Shown here: positions 23,961 to 35,601 of the stretch, piece by piece
Numbering within the stretch: the stretch's first letter is position 1
How the letters are laid out: each line of letters starts with the position of its first letter
Assembly (NCBI RefSeq): GCF_914767665.1
Contig: NC_059503.1
Coordinates: forward strand, 37,200,001 to 37,264,000
Source of the DNA: Harmonia axyridis
Taxonomy: Eukaryota; Arthropoda; Insecta; Coleoptera; Coccinellidae
Reading direction: 5' to 3'
Length of the DNA: 64,000 nucleotides
Program-made: the position numbers and the translations under genes
Notes under the pieces: model-generated
Seen by the model: the letters and a program-made list of their open reading frames with translations, nothing else
Told to the model about the DNA's origin: nothing
Database searches by the model: none

Positions 23961-24308
23961 CCGTTGGTAAAGACAGAGGATGGAGAAAATTTTGTTTTGG
24001 TTGAAGAGGAAGCCCTTCAATATAAATATATCAGCTTATTCTGTAAAAGTTTACACAAACAAGTCACTACACCGATACGGGAAGACAGAGTTCTTGCTGA
24101 GGTTTTTATTTGTTCTCTTGTATCATACGTTGAAATGTATGAGGCCTCGTTTATATTTCCTCTGCTAATACTGAAATTACATCTACACATGCTTTGTTGT
24201 TTGAAGTTGATAATTTTTGTATACACTTATTTTCTGATTTATATCACTTATTTTCTGATATAATGTTTTCAGAATTTATTTGTTCTAGTTATTTTCGAAG
24301 TTGGTTAT

Positions 24309-24680
24309 CTAACAGTCATCATCATCATTATCATAAAGTTTATCTAACAGTATTCGTAAAATAATACTTTTTATGGAAACCGAAATTTTTTCAAGATGAT
24401 TTTCCCAGTCCGAAGAGTATCTTAAAAATAGTATAAGTCCAAATGATTCAACCTTCCTTTTCGGTTCTTTCATGTCTGACCTCATGTTATTAGCAAAATA
24501 ATCAGCAACCAAGGTAAAAGCAGGACGAAGATACAGTCGAACAAAAACTTTCCTTGACCTTGCATGAAGCCAACACTCGATATAAATACTAATTGACCCG
24601 TATTTAGCATGTTGATCAACAAAATGAAGAAGTTGTTTTATTACATTCATTTTTGAGCAGTCGTTCCCAGAACAGATCAT
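24309..24680 (-). other. Open reading frame of 123 codons, unrecognised
   Basis: MICSGNDCSKMNVIKQLLHF to a C-terminal run of Asp encoded by a CAT/ATC microsatellite. No stop across 372 nt in AT-rich DNA is mildly unusual. No domain was recognised. It lies just downstream, on the same strand, of the repeat copy at 24775-25330, so the two may belong to one old unit. Confidence 0.25.
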
Positions 24681-24774
24681 TTCGTCACGATTAGAGTGAG
24701 TATTCTATGGTTCCGACTGTCCGGCCAGCCGTAATCGCTATAACATTCGAACGGAAAAACCTATAAACATAAAA

Positions 24775-25460
24775 TTTTCCTTTAAGGTTCGGACCTAGAA
24801 TGCCGCGGTCAAGTCTGTTAATGGCTAAAATCCAACTAGGGGTCCATATTTATGGACCTTCAAGATTTTGTTCTTCTGATAATTTCATTATAACAGATTC
24901 GATGAAAATCAAACCTTGCATTCTGATGTGACATACCAATTCCTCTAATTTTGTTTGTATTTTTCAATATAAAAATCACTATCATTGAAATTATTTTATC
25001 GATTTCAATAAAATTTCAGTGAATTAGAGAAAATAATGTATGATACTCTTACAGAAGACTCGTTCATTCAAAATTGAACTAATGGAAGAATATCATAATG
25101 AGAGTGCTCTTGTATTATAAATTTATATTAAAGCTTCATGCTAAATTTCATGAAAAAACATCGTCAGAATTGAGATTTCGGGTGAAGATATAAAATAACA
25201 ACTTTCGTGCTGAATTTCGAACTGTTCACATCATAGAACAATAAAATTTCAAGAAGAATATTGAAAAAGAAAAAGGAATCCAATATTTTTGTGACAACAA
25301 ATCCGATCGGGTTAAGATTTCACCTGTAGCAATAAAGTAAAAAATTCAAATTTAATAAAGAATGTTTTGTTAATCGCCACAATAGAACTAGAAAAAATTC
25401 AAGAAAAATAGCGAATGAAAATACCGAATATTACTGTAACAATAGATCCAACTAGATTCA
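24775..25460 (-). repeat. Two diverged copies of the 18.0-18.5 kb unit
   Basis: Copy 2 at about 24775-25330 and a shorter copy 3 at 25385-25460 share with 18041-18475 the block TTCAAGAAGAATATTG and the GAT(C/T)...AAGATT end. They are too diverged to translate together. Confidence 0.4.
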
Positions 25461-25635
25461 AATTTAGTTTGTTCAGTAAATTAACTACTGAAATGTTAAA
25501 AGGGTCATATTATATGAACCAATCATCCAGAGCCTTTGCTAGCCAAACTACCGCCCTAGACAAAGATCCAATTTGCCACTCTAACATAAGTCAACTTTGG
25601 AGAATGCAAAGAATTAATATTTAGTAATCGGGGAT

Positions 25636-25660
25636 AGAGAGAGAGAGAGAGAGAGAGAGC
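25636..25660. repeat. GA microsatellite
   Basis: About 12 GA dinucleotides, immediately before a LINE fragment. Confidence 0.9.
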
Positions 25661-25689
25661 ATCAACGATCCATCAACTGGACTAACGGA

Positions 25690-26860
25690 AAATATGAAGA
25701 AGCAAATGAACCTCTCTACAGATACTGGTGCAATATTCTTGGATATGGAAAGGCATTTGATAAAATGTGGTATCAAGGTATGATATACGAAATGTAGTTG
25801 ATGAAATTTCCAATTAATACAATCCTACCTGGAAAATAGATTATTTAGAGTGAATATCGATAGTACTAGGTCAACGATCCGAGAAATTGAGTTCCCGGAG
25901 TTCCCCAAGGATCGGTGATAGGACCGCTGCTGTTCAACTTATACATGGCAGACATACCAAAAACGAATAGATGGAAGATAGCTCAGTTTACAGATGATAC
26001 TGCCATATACTATCACAGTATATGGCATATCTAGATAAACTGATGAAATACTCCAAGAAATGGAGATTCGAAGTGAATAGATCGAAAACAGTTCTACTTC
26101 GGAGGAAATCAGTAAAAAAAGAGAAAGCAGAAAACGTCAAAATAGAAAATCAGATGACAGAATGGAAAAAGGATGCAAAATACCTGGCAGTAATACAAGA
26201 TGAAAGAATGAATTTTAACAAACAGATAGAAGAAAACAGAAAAAAGGCAAGGCAATTGCACGGGAGACTGTACCCACTGCTCAACCCCAAAAGTAATATT
26301 TCCTTAGAAAACAAGCTGAAGATACTAAAAATAGTGCAAATACCAAGCAAAACGCATGCAGGAGTAACCTGGTATAAAACGAAAGATAATAATAAGGATC
26401 AATTGCAAAGTACGCTAAATACATTGATCAGAATAGCTGTTGGCGCCCCATGAAATTGAAAATATTGAGGAAATATTTAACAAATGAAGAAAGAAGACAA
26501 TAGAGACGCTGAAAGAACATGAGATCAAGGAATTGAGAAAGATACTGCAAATCAAAATAAGAATGACAGATAAAAGGAAATGCCTCTTTTAAAGTACCAA
26601 ATAGAAGAAAAAAGTGACATTCAGTAGGTAGGAAAGTCTCCTAATCAGACAACTACATTAAGAAATAGGAGAAATTAAAGTAGAGGCATAGGGAATAAAA
26701 TTCAAGTCCTCATACAAAAAGAAGATCTGAGAATCTACCGAGAGATGAAAAAATTGAAGGCATCCCTTTGAAAAATGTCGATGATAACGTAGGAGAAATA
26801 TTCATTAGCAGAAATCAACCATTCCAAACCTGTACAAAAAATTGAATTCATTTAAGAATT
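25690..26860 (+). pseudogene. Jockey-like LINE reverse transcriptase fragment
   Basis: GAIFLDMERHLIKC-type text around 25730 corresponds to the FLDxEKAFD motif, and VPQGSVIGPLLFNLYMADI is clear near 25905. QFTDDTAIYYH corresponds to the YADD box with Ala replaced. The C-terminal segment at 26022-26453 (WKKDAKYLAVIQDERMNFNK; NKLKILKIVQ) is the usual jockey region after the fingers. Frame breaks mark it dead. Confidence 0.8.
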
Positions 26861-27359
26861 CGCAGGAAAAATAAACCTTTGTCCTTCCTTTTCATATTAC
26901 TGCTTTATCGAATCCCTGTACTCTTATATTTTTGAGAGCTTGATTAATACTTTTTTTGAATATAACATTTTCAAAATTTTCCAAGTTCTTATGAACATAT
27001 GTGGCACATTCCAGGTATGGTAGGAATCTTGAATTCTTGAAATACATCCCTAGCCATACAGATATCTGTCTGTTTTAGTCTTAAGCAGTGTTTTTTCACC
27101 ATCTTTTCTATCGAATGAGGATGTCACTTGCATGAACAACGCCAACGTGTCCTATAAGAGAATTCCATACGTTTCAAACGGATAGAGAAGTAAGAGATGC
27201 GTTCCTAGAGGAGACTATTCAATACCGAGATTGTGTCAGTTTTCTTTTTTGTACCCTGATATGAAACTGCTCCGTCAAATATTATTCTTGATAATTTGAT
27301 GTTCTCATTTTTGTGGTTTTTATTTTTGGATGTTGCGTTTAGAAATCATAGGTGGCAAT

Positions 27360-27810
27360 AAAATTACAATAAAACACAGAGTCATCCCGCAACAACCTCG
27401 AACAATCTGTAGAAGTTTCATCAAGTTCGGAATTTTTTCCAGTAGACCCCACTTTTTTTGCTCTGACTACTGGACTATAAATTTGATCGACTATATCTCA
27501 ATTGATATGAGTTTTACGAAAAAGTTTGTGAATACAGAATTGTGGAGAATTTAATGATCTACAACTTCGAAAATGAACGTTTTGATCGAAAACTACCTAG
27601 TTTAGAGGTTATGAGCAAAAAACTGAAAAAAGTCCGGAAATGTTAAGGTTCTTCGGCCGCCCTCAAGTTAGCCCAGGGTTCTCGTGTGGGATAACTTGAC
27701 AGAGTCATCCCGCAACACCCCCAAACAACCTGTAGAAGTTTCAGTAAGTTCGGAATTCTTTCCAGCAGGCCCACTTTTTTTGTATTTGTCTACTGGACTA
27801 GAAGTTGAAA
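27360..27810 (-). repeat. Dispersed repeat family R1, third site, 1.4 units
   Basis: AATCTGTAGAAGTTTCATCA near 27406 and ACCTGTAGAAGTTTCAGTAA near 27729 are successive starts of the same unit in the orientation of 9610-9965. The unit length is again about 320 bp. Confidence 0.65.
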
Positions 27811-27929
27811 TTGTAAAAATAGCTTGTGATTGTGATTTTTTGTGGTTTTGGAGTTTGTGTAGCAGATTGTTTAATGTGTCGATGGTGACCAGCCAAGTAC
27901 ATGGTGAAAAGATACATGGATGAATGAAA

Positions 27930-28170
27930 GTCTTCGATGATGCGAATAGGGGAAGTCATACTTTCTTTGGAAAATCGTGAAATACAGATGAATTTGATTG
28001 AGATCATTAAAAACATATATTCCGAGAACAGCGTACGGGTACAAATAAATGATAAACTATCCAGAAGAATACCTGAAAATAGCGGAATCCCACAAGGCGA
28101 CCCTTCGAGTCAATTTTTGTTCGATACCATAATAGATGAGATCAGGAGTTTACGATCCTATGTAATGCCT
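27930..28170 (+). pseudogene. LINE reverse transcriptase core fragment
   Basis: NSVRVQINDKLSRRIPENSG continuing IPQGDPSSQFLFDTIIDEI is the RT palm motif (usually GxxQGDxLSPLLF). Only about 80 residues remain, and the sequence is cut by the Penelope-like inverted repeat that follows. Confidence 0.7.
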
Positions 28171-28199
28171 CTAATCCAACCCTTCAGTAATTCAATATG

Positions 28200-28700
28200 T
28201 ACATGTTTTCGGGCAACAACCAACATCACCACGTGGGAAGCTATAGCTACCTTCGTGAAAACCTAGACCTGGTAAAGATATATGGAAAGGTTATCGAGGG
28301 TCAAATTACAAAGCAAGGAAAAAAAAATTATAACTTGTATATTATTTATATATTTATATTTGTAATTTGACCCTCGATAAACTTTCCACATATCTTTACC
28401 AGGACTAGGTTTTCACGCAGGTAGCTATAGCTTCCCACGTGGTGATGTTGGTTGTTGCCCGAAAACTCATTGGGTCTTTCTGCGGAAACCACAAATGGAC
28501 GGCTGGCTTCTGTTGTGGACTCCGTTTGTTTGTTGTTTTTCTTCAAGTGTTGCTCATCTAACACTTTTTCACCGTACTGATGAGGGCCGAAAGCCCGAAA
28601 CACGTGTCTACGGTTAGCGCTTCTCCTGAGGGCATGTCCAATATTCTTTTTCCTTGCTTTGTAATTTGACCCTCGATAACCTTTCCACATGACTATAACA
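28200..28700 (+). mobile_element. Penelope-like element remnant with inverted repeats
   Basis: Arms at about 28206-28317 and 28362-28470 are inverted copies (TTTCGGGCAACAACCAACAT, CACGTGGGAAGCTATAGC, TTATCGAGGGTCAAATTAC). A third partial copy, TTTGTAATTTGACCCTCGAT, recurs at 28659. A hammerhead ribozyme lies between. Inverted and partial terminal copies carrying hammerheads are known for Penelope-like retroelements; no RT or GIY-YIG domain is present here, so the class is an inference. Confidence 0.5.
28571..28614 (+). ncRNA. Hammerhead ribozyme, type I, minimal stem III
   Basis: All core elements are present in order. Stem I ACCGTA (28571-28576) pairs with TACGGT (28609-28614). CTGATGA follows at 28577-28583. 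Stem II is GGGC/GCCC with a CGAAA loop, then GAAA at 28597-28600. Stem III is ACAC/GTGT with essentially no loop, and the cleavage triplet GTC ends at 28608. The very short stem III is typical of hammerheads in Penelope-like elements, which act as dimers. No core mismatch is seen, so self-cleavage between 28608 and 28609 is likely. Confidence 0.9.
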
Positions 28701-28709
28701 GTTCCAAAC

Positions 28710-30285
28710 TTCCGTCAATTTGACACTTTCCCTAATAAATTGAGCGGTATCCTTTATTGCTTGGGTATAGATATTGACCAAATGTTGAGGTCGTTGATGT
28801 GGTGACAGGATATATAGGTTTATGAGTTCGGCATGAAAAGAAGTCAAGATGCTTCGAATTCGCGCTTTCAAACTCAGTTGAAACCTATGTTGTCAGTTTT
28901 TCTCATTACCTACCGTGGTGTTGTGCATTAGTTGTTAGAAGATGAGACAGTAAATACAGAATATCGTCTGAGTATTATGCGGCGTTTGAAAGTACGAATG
29001 AGGTCGGATTGTGGAAATAAAACTGATGCAGTATGATTACCATTACGAATTATTGGCGAACTTTTTCGGGAGCATACTTAAATGATTACTTGTGAAGGTT
29101 ATATTGAAAAGGGCAATAGAAAATTACAAAAGAAATACATATTTAGTATTTATTGGCTAAAACAAGAACTTTTCAGGCAATTAATCGCCAGTTTTCTCCT
29201 TCGAAATGTTTGTTTGTGCCGAACAACATTCATTTCGGATCAAACCCCGAATTTTTGTTTCTTGAAACGAACGCAAACACTTCAGAGGTTTATTTTCTGT
29301 TCCCAACAAATGATCTCATCTCATTCAAAATTTCTTTTTATAAATAATGGAATGGAATGGAATATTCAAAAATTTTGTGTACCCGAAAACAATAGGTCGA
29401 AGACTTTGAGGTTAACATAATGTAGGTATTCAGTATAATTCTACCAGTAAAACTTTCCAATTTAATGATTGTGTATTGTCCAGTTAACAACGAATTTGTT
29501 TTTTACATAAGGATTTTTGATTTGACGTGTTCTCTAGCTTGGGTCGTCATATTGTTGAAATAACCAATTTTTATATTATAGATATTCCATCCACCGCCTT
29601 ATCATAATACGATTAGGTTTAGTATTCATAATATAAACCTTCGGAAAATTCCAAAGCATCTTTCATAGAAAGACCAATATCTATAAAAATTTAACAGTAT
29701 GCGAAGAATGAAGAATTACAAAAACGAATATTTCATCCATCTGCCGACTAAAAGTTTTCTTTGGAACTATAAGGGGTATTTGCAAGAGAAATTCTCTTGC
29801 TATGCCACTTTATTCCTTCCAGATGGAGAATCGAGAGATTATCGACTTCGAATAAGCTTTTGGCGATTACTTTCTGAGAAATATGAAAATATACAACCAT
29901 ATTGTTGAAATAAATTTTTGTTGCAAACTTATACCAAACAAAAATTCATTCAACGTCTTCGCCATGTACTTTTGAAAATTATTTGGTCTTCAATATTAAT
30001 GATTGATGATAATTTTTATAATTATATTTATTCTATGATTTTCTATAGATATATGGTGATATTTCGAAAAATTAGAGAATAATAAATAAAAAATAAGTGT
30101 AGTTTTTCTGAAGATCATTTCCGGCAAATAATGAAAGTCAATCATTTCGCTATTTTTTCAATTCTGTTCTTATTTTCTAAAACGAATAAAAATTTATTTT
30201 TTTTACACTATGCCTCCTAAAAATTCTACACGCTTTTTATGAATTCCAAAACGTAAAACATGAAATCAAATATATTTTAAACATT
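28710..30285. other. Region without recognised genes
   Basis: A minus-strand ORF (28614-28871) and a plus-strand ORF (29082-29420) are open but match no family I know. No inverted repeats or RNA genes were seen. Confidence 0.3.
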
Positions 30286-30289
30286 TCCG

Positions 30290-30550
30290 AAGGTTTAATT
30301 AGTGGGGTTGTATAATAATAGTATATTGTGCAACAAGTGTGGAAAGTCCAACTTTTCTCGCGAGTGTGGAAGTTTGTGGCACGAGCCTGAAAGGCGAGTG
30401 CCGCAAACACACGAGCGAGAAAAGTTGGACCAATTTCATTGGTCTACCAAGCGAGGTGTTGGCAAAGTGCCGTGGGGAATAATATTTCCCACAGTATGAG
30501 CAATACATAGTTTTGGAATTGAGTAAACTATGCAGAATACGCTACTTTTC
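30290..30550. mobile_element. Hairpin element family H1, short copy
   Basis: CCAACTTTTCTCGCGAGTGT ... ACACGAGCGAGAAAAGTTGG form an 80-bp hairpin with GGCACGAGCCT near its apex. Flanks CAATTTCATTGGTCTACCAA and GTGCCGTGGGGAATAATATT continue as in the palindrome at 48858-49381. No coding capacity. Confidence 0.75.
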
Positions 30551-30658
30551 ATAGCAGTTGTAGGAAAAAATATTTTAGCGATCAATTTCAGATCATTTTT
30601 TTCATTAATTATCGCGTAGATCAAATGATAACATTTCTGTTTAAATAATTACCAGTAT

Positions 30659-31517
30659 TATACACGGTGTCCGAGAAAATGTGGGAAATCTCTCGGATTC
30701 ATTCAACATTTTTCTTCCTAGCGGCCCTCCCTATGCAGAGACGGCCTCCTGAACGACGTCACTGGAAATCCATTTTAGAGGAATACATTTCAAACTACTC
30801 AATATAATTTAAAGAAAATTTGATATGATGAACTGTTCTAAGGACCTCTTAAAATACTGCCTTAAATTTAAATTAGCAGTGGACTGTAACCCCTTAATAA
30901 CTATAAACTACAACGTGCCTTTCTGTGCCAAAACTGCATAGTTAAGAATCTTTGTATTATAATTTTGTTGGATTCAATAACGTAAACTAGAACTTTTTTG
31001 TTCCTCGCATAACTTTCGTATCACAACTTTGTTGCCGATAAAAACAATTAGAAATCATGGTTCTTTTTCATAGAAATAAAAAAATTAATTCTTTAACTGT
31101 TATTTCGTTTTTCGAAAACGGTTCATCTTATCGATGATAAACAAGAGTTTGTACCTTTTTTCAGTTCAATATTCAAGCTATCGAAATTTGTTCTTTTCTA
31201 CTCTTCATCATACAGAGTGTTGAAAATGTAAGCATTAAAATGTATCCGCTCCTGGTAAACTAAAAGAGCTAATTTAAATTTAAGGGCAGTATTTTAAGAG
31301 GTCCTTACTACGGTTCATCATACCAAATATTCTTTAAATTATATTAAGTAGTTTGAAATTTATTCCACCAAAATGGATTTCCAGTGATGTCATTTAGGAG
31401 GCCCTATCTTCGTAGAGAGGGCCGCTATGAAAAAAAATGATGGGAACTTGTCATATAATTTTTTTATGTTTCATCTCAATCCGAGAGATTTCCCACATTT
31501 CCCGGACACCCTGTATA
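30659..31517. mobile_element. Foldback element with arms over 220 bp
   Basis: The ends TATACACGGTGTCCGAGAAA and TTCCCGGACACCCTGTATA are inverted. Pairing continues through AATGGATTTCCAGTGA and TTTAAGAGGTCC to about 220 nt per arm. The middle is unpaired and has no ORF. A third partial copy (GTCCGAGAGATTTACCACAT) is at about 31715-31785. Confidence 0.8.
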
Positions 31518-31799
31518 AAATATCTAACTGAAATAATAAAAAAAAATCATGGAATAACATACTAATAGATATAATAATAATAATGAAATTTGTAACAATT
31601 TTTCCATATCGATGAATAAATTTCTGAATTCTGAATAATAATATGTAATAAGGGTAGCGGTATGAAATCCCTAGCGATACACCTATCAGGAAAGTTGAAT
31701 CGACTCCTGCCCACCCCAGGATAATTTTTTATGTTTTATCTGAGTCCGAGAGATTTACCACATTCTTCCGGACTCCCTATATATAACGAATCGAAATTG

Positions 31800-32170
31800 A
31801 TTTTTGATTCATTAGTATAATTTCAATAAAAAAAAACTATTGATTTACCCAATAATCTCCAATTCTGCCAATGCCGGATACTATTTTCACTAAGAAACCG
31901 TTTTCTGCGACCACACGAACAGTTTCAGCAACAATGAAAACACTACAACACTCATCCCAGTCGGAAAACTATGAAAATTTTCACGTCCTTCTCCCGAACA
32001 CCAAGGTGTTCAGTATCGCCGTAATTTTTAAAAGTTTTGACGAATCCCTCAGCTTCAGTCACGTCAAGTGATAAATAAACATTCGGCGTGTTTGTTGAGA
32101 AATATTTTTCAACACTGACGATTTTGTAACGGTCGCAAGTAGTTGGTGCGTGGTCAGCATTTCATTTCGA
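31800..32170. other. Spacer without recognised features
   Basis: One short forward ORF (31871-32071) has no recognisable domain. Confidence 0.3.
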
Positions 32171-32820
32171 GATTGTCCCATTTTCGAGACCAACTGAAAA
32201 TTTACCAGGAAATGGGTGTTGTTGGAATAAAAAGAGCCGTGTGACTCACCAATGTGTCTTCTGGAAGAACGCGATCAATTGGGAATACCTGCCTAATTGA
32301 ATAATTTCGATCGTTAATTCTGCTATCTTATGTTGCGAAAATAATTTTTTGGTCGCATTTCTTTGAAAAAAGAAGTGAAAGGCAAATCGTAATCGGATGG
32401 AAATTATGATTTAATTTAGTTATGTGACAACAAGGTTTTTTTAGTAGGAAAATACGAGATGATGCGGTTTCAGATCGGTAAAACTTCCACCAAATTGCGT
32501 TTAGAGTTCATAGCACTATTCTGGAAAGAAGTCACCGTCGCACTCAATGAACTGACAATTTGATATCAAAAGAATAGTGCATAATTCGAAACATTTACTT
32601 TTTATAACGAATAGGATGTACGAAAGTAAAAAATTTTTGTTCGCTCACCATCCAGAATTTTTCTTGGAATTTACAAGAAATACATAGGTACCCCGGCAAA
32701 ATTTGGAGAACGGACAAAATCTCAACGCATTTTGTAGTTAATTTTATCTTGAATCCTTCATTCGATTTGAGCAATTATTTTTTTGCATTGTAGCTTGAAT
32801 ACTTGAATAACATAACTGTC
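32171..32820. repeat. 650-bp direct duplication, copy A
   Basis: It begins AGATTGTCCCATTTTCGAGA and ends near CATAACTGT. It is nearly identical to 35602-36240, with a few substitutions and small indels. No coding function was recognised. A hAT is inserted 65 bp downstream. Confidence 0.85.
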
Positions 32821-32884
32821 CTTACAAGGGCGTAGATCTTATTTTTCTTGGGGGTAATCGAAAAAAAAATATTTTACAACAACG

Positions 32885-34905
32885 CAGGGCCCCCGCAAGG
32901 GTCATCAACGCCCTCGTGCCGAAAATATTTTGGCGCCCCTTAAGGGGGGAAAGTGGAGAAAAACGTCGCAGGATAATCGGCAAAAAATGTTTGAGTTTTT
33001 GTTAGGAATTTATTTGTAGAAGGGTTAAAAAAACTATCAGCAACCTTTATTGAATGCCTTAAGAACTTTATGCTGTCAGTTGTTGCAAAATACATTTTTT
33101 AAATGTTTCATTATTTTATTCAAGCATTCGATCAAAACCTGAGCTTTATTCTTCTTTAAATTATTCATAATATTATATTAAAATATTAATATTATTATTA
33201 ATAATTATAAAATATTATTCCATACTCCCAGCCATCTTCTCCCTTTGTTGAAGTCTAGCTTTTTTTTGCTCTCGAAATTTTGCATCAGAAGGTCGTTTTC
33301 TCTTGTATGGCTCCTAGAATTTAAGGAAAACTTGATCCAAAATTGGTAAGGACATTCACCCATGATTTACTTTGCGCCATCCCTTTGAGAATAACCCGTA
33401 TGTTTTCATTTTTATGAATTTAAACCTTAAATCCGAGCCTTTAAACCTAAATGGAGTTAATATTAATAATAATAATAAGTTAAGACCGATCTGAAGCACA
33501 TACCCTGTTCCTGTTATAATAATTAATTTTTGGCAAAGGTGAAATATAATTTTTTTAGAATGTCAAACGGCTACGAACATCAAATAAATAATACAGATCC
33601 AGGGTGCATATTAAAAAAAAATTAAGTATAATATGATGGTGGCCCCAGGAAACAAATTCAAAATATCAAAGTCGATTCAATTTTTTCACAATTACAAACA
33701 ATACTTCCCTATTTGAAGCAAATAAAATAGTAATTTACGTAACAAGTCCGGAAAATAGGGTTTTTTTTCGGACGAATAGACAAAATTCCAGGACGAGCGT
33801 AAGCGAGTCCTGGAAGTCTGTGAGTCCAAAAAAACCATTTTCGGGCGTGTTGCGTGCAATATTTTTTCGGCAACCATGTAAAATAACACTATCGCTGCTG
33901 CTTTCCATATTTTATTGCGATTGCGATAAAAAAACATGCAAATTTTTGACAACTAATTTCATATGAACTGTCAGCCGTTATCTCGGTTGCTATGGATTCT
34001 ATGATTCTTTTCCGGCCTAGTCCGGGAAGTACGTACTTTCCGGACTAGGCCGGGAAATGCTACTTTCTCAGAGAAAAAGCGTCCGGGAAGTGAGCACTTC
34101 CCGGACGGTTGCCGAAAAATAATATTATAGTATATAGGTATGGGCTAATTTAGGATGTGCACCATTTTAAACAGAAAAAAAAAATATCGAATTGTATAGA
34201 CTAATAGAAATGCTAATACTGTATGTGGATAGGTACTTACCATTTCATAAAATTTAATTTAATCACAACAAGAAACAGTAAAACAAACCATAATTACACA
34301 AAATACAAATTTTTCCAATTATCTGAGTATTTTAATTTTTTGCGTCTTGACCTCAACCCCTAAACGTTTCGAAACAAAATAACTATTCTTTGGATAGGTT
34401 TCTGCTGTTATAGCATAGCAAGCAGATTTTGGTAGTTTCAGAAATTCTCTGTAACATGTAGTATTTTTCCTACAGATGGTGGCGAAAGTTTCAGTAATTC
34501 CCCTGGCTAAAAGCTATCGCTTCGGTATTTATGATTGTTTATGTGTACCATATGCGTTTTAGTGATGATCGAAGAAATGGTGCCCGCCGTCCGGTGCAAG
34601 GTGGTCCATAAAGAAATCACGTACCGACAAAGGGATGATTATTTATGATTTGTTTACTCGAAAAGAATCGTATAATTGCAATCTGTGGCTGAGGTTATTT
34701 TATAGGGATTGTGACGTTCGGGAACTTGTTTGGATGTGTAAAAGATGTCTTAGCACGTTTAAAATTGTTGAAAAAATAAAAAAAATCTTTTTCAAAAATC
34801 TTTGGTCTTTCGGATTTTCATGCGGTCTATAAGAGATTTTGGCGCCCCTTAAGAGTGGCGCCCGCGTGCGGTGCACGCGTTGAACGCGCGGTTGCGGGGG
34901 CCCTG
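32885..34905. mobile_element. hAT element (family hAT-A), internally deleted
   Basis: It runs from CAGGGCCCCCGCAAGGG to GGTTGCGGGGGCCCTG and is flanked by an exact 8-bp duplication CAACAACG (32877-32884, 34906-34913). Its last 200 bp and first 90 bp match the ends of the larger element at 54770-56873, so both are one family. No continuous transposase remains; a patch at 33230-33310 (minus) reads KRKRPSDAKFREQKK. A hairpin-rich insert occupies about 33700-34135. Confidence 0.85.
33700..34135. mobile_element. Hairpin-rich insert inside the hAT
   Basis: AATATTTTTTCGGCAACC (33866) and GGTTGCCGAAAAATAATATT (34108) are inverted borders of the right half. Inside are three strong hairpins: CCAGGACGAGCG/TAAGCGAGTCCTGG, CGGCCTAGTCCGGGAAGTAC with its inverse (34014-34054), and CGTCCGGGAAGTGA/GCACTTCCCGGACG (34080-34106). 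Confidence 0.6.
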
Positions 34906-35019
34906 CAACAACGTTTACTCATATCTGTAATGTCAGAAAAAAAGTAATCAAGATGTGAATGATCATTAATATGTGGTACTATTGGAAGTATTGTTCTTTA
35001 GTTACATTTGGTCAATTGT

Positions 35020-35325
35020 ACAGGGTATTCCAGCAACTTACAATTTTTCAAGTTCAATCATAGGAAAATGGTTACAAATCGCCTTAGCGATCTACAATCA
35101 AAACATGATTATGAATCCTATTCTACACCTTATTCTACATCACCTTCGTAAAAATATGTGTGTTCCTTACAAACGAAAGCGAAAGTTATATATTCGAAAT
35201 GTCCCGAACTGAAAACTGTTTCGAATATAACTTTCCCAAGCTTTTTTGAATATAGATCACTTAGGCGATTTGTAATAATTTTCGAATAATTGAACTTTAA
35301 AGAATGTAAGTCGCTGGAAGACACT
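35020..35325. mobile_element. Foldback MITE
   Basis: ACAGGGTATTCCAGCAACTT leads the left arm, which includes CAAATCGCCTTAGCGATCTA. The right arm has TAGATCACTTAGGCGATTTG and ends AAGTCGCTGGAA. The inner part GAAAGTTATATATTCGAAA also pairs, so nearly the entire 300 bp folds back. Confidence 0.75.
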
Positions 35326-35601
35326 ATATAATCGAATGTAACAACACCAAAGAATAATGCTTTCAATAGTAGAAATCTCATATTAAAGACTGATCATATC
35401 TCGATTACTTGGAATAGTGATGATCATACAGGATAACGTTTTGTTTTGTTTAACAATAGAGAAAAACTTTTCGGGGTCCTGGGGCCTCTAGCGTCAAACT
35501 AGCGTATAGAAAAACTTTTGACTATTGAACTTTTTGTTTGGAATGACTTGGACATCATCAAAATTCAGCCAATTTGTCGAAAGGCCACTTTCCCTAATAA
35601 A

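Noticed and set aside
28346..28690. Reverse ORF of 114 codons with basic residues
   Set aside because: It runs antisense through the inverted repeat and the hammerhead; its apparent openness is explained by those sequences.
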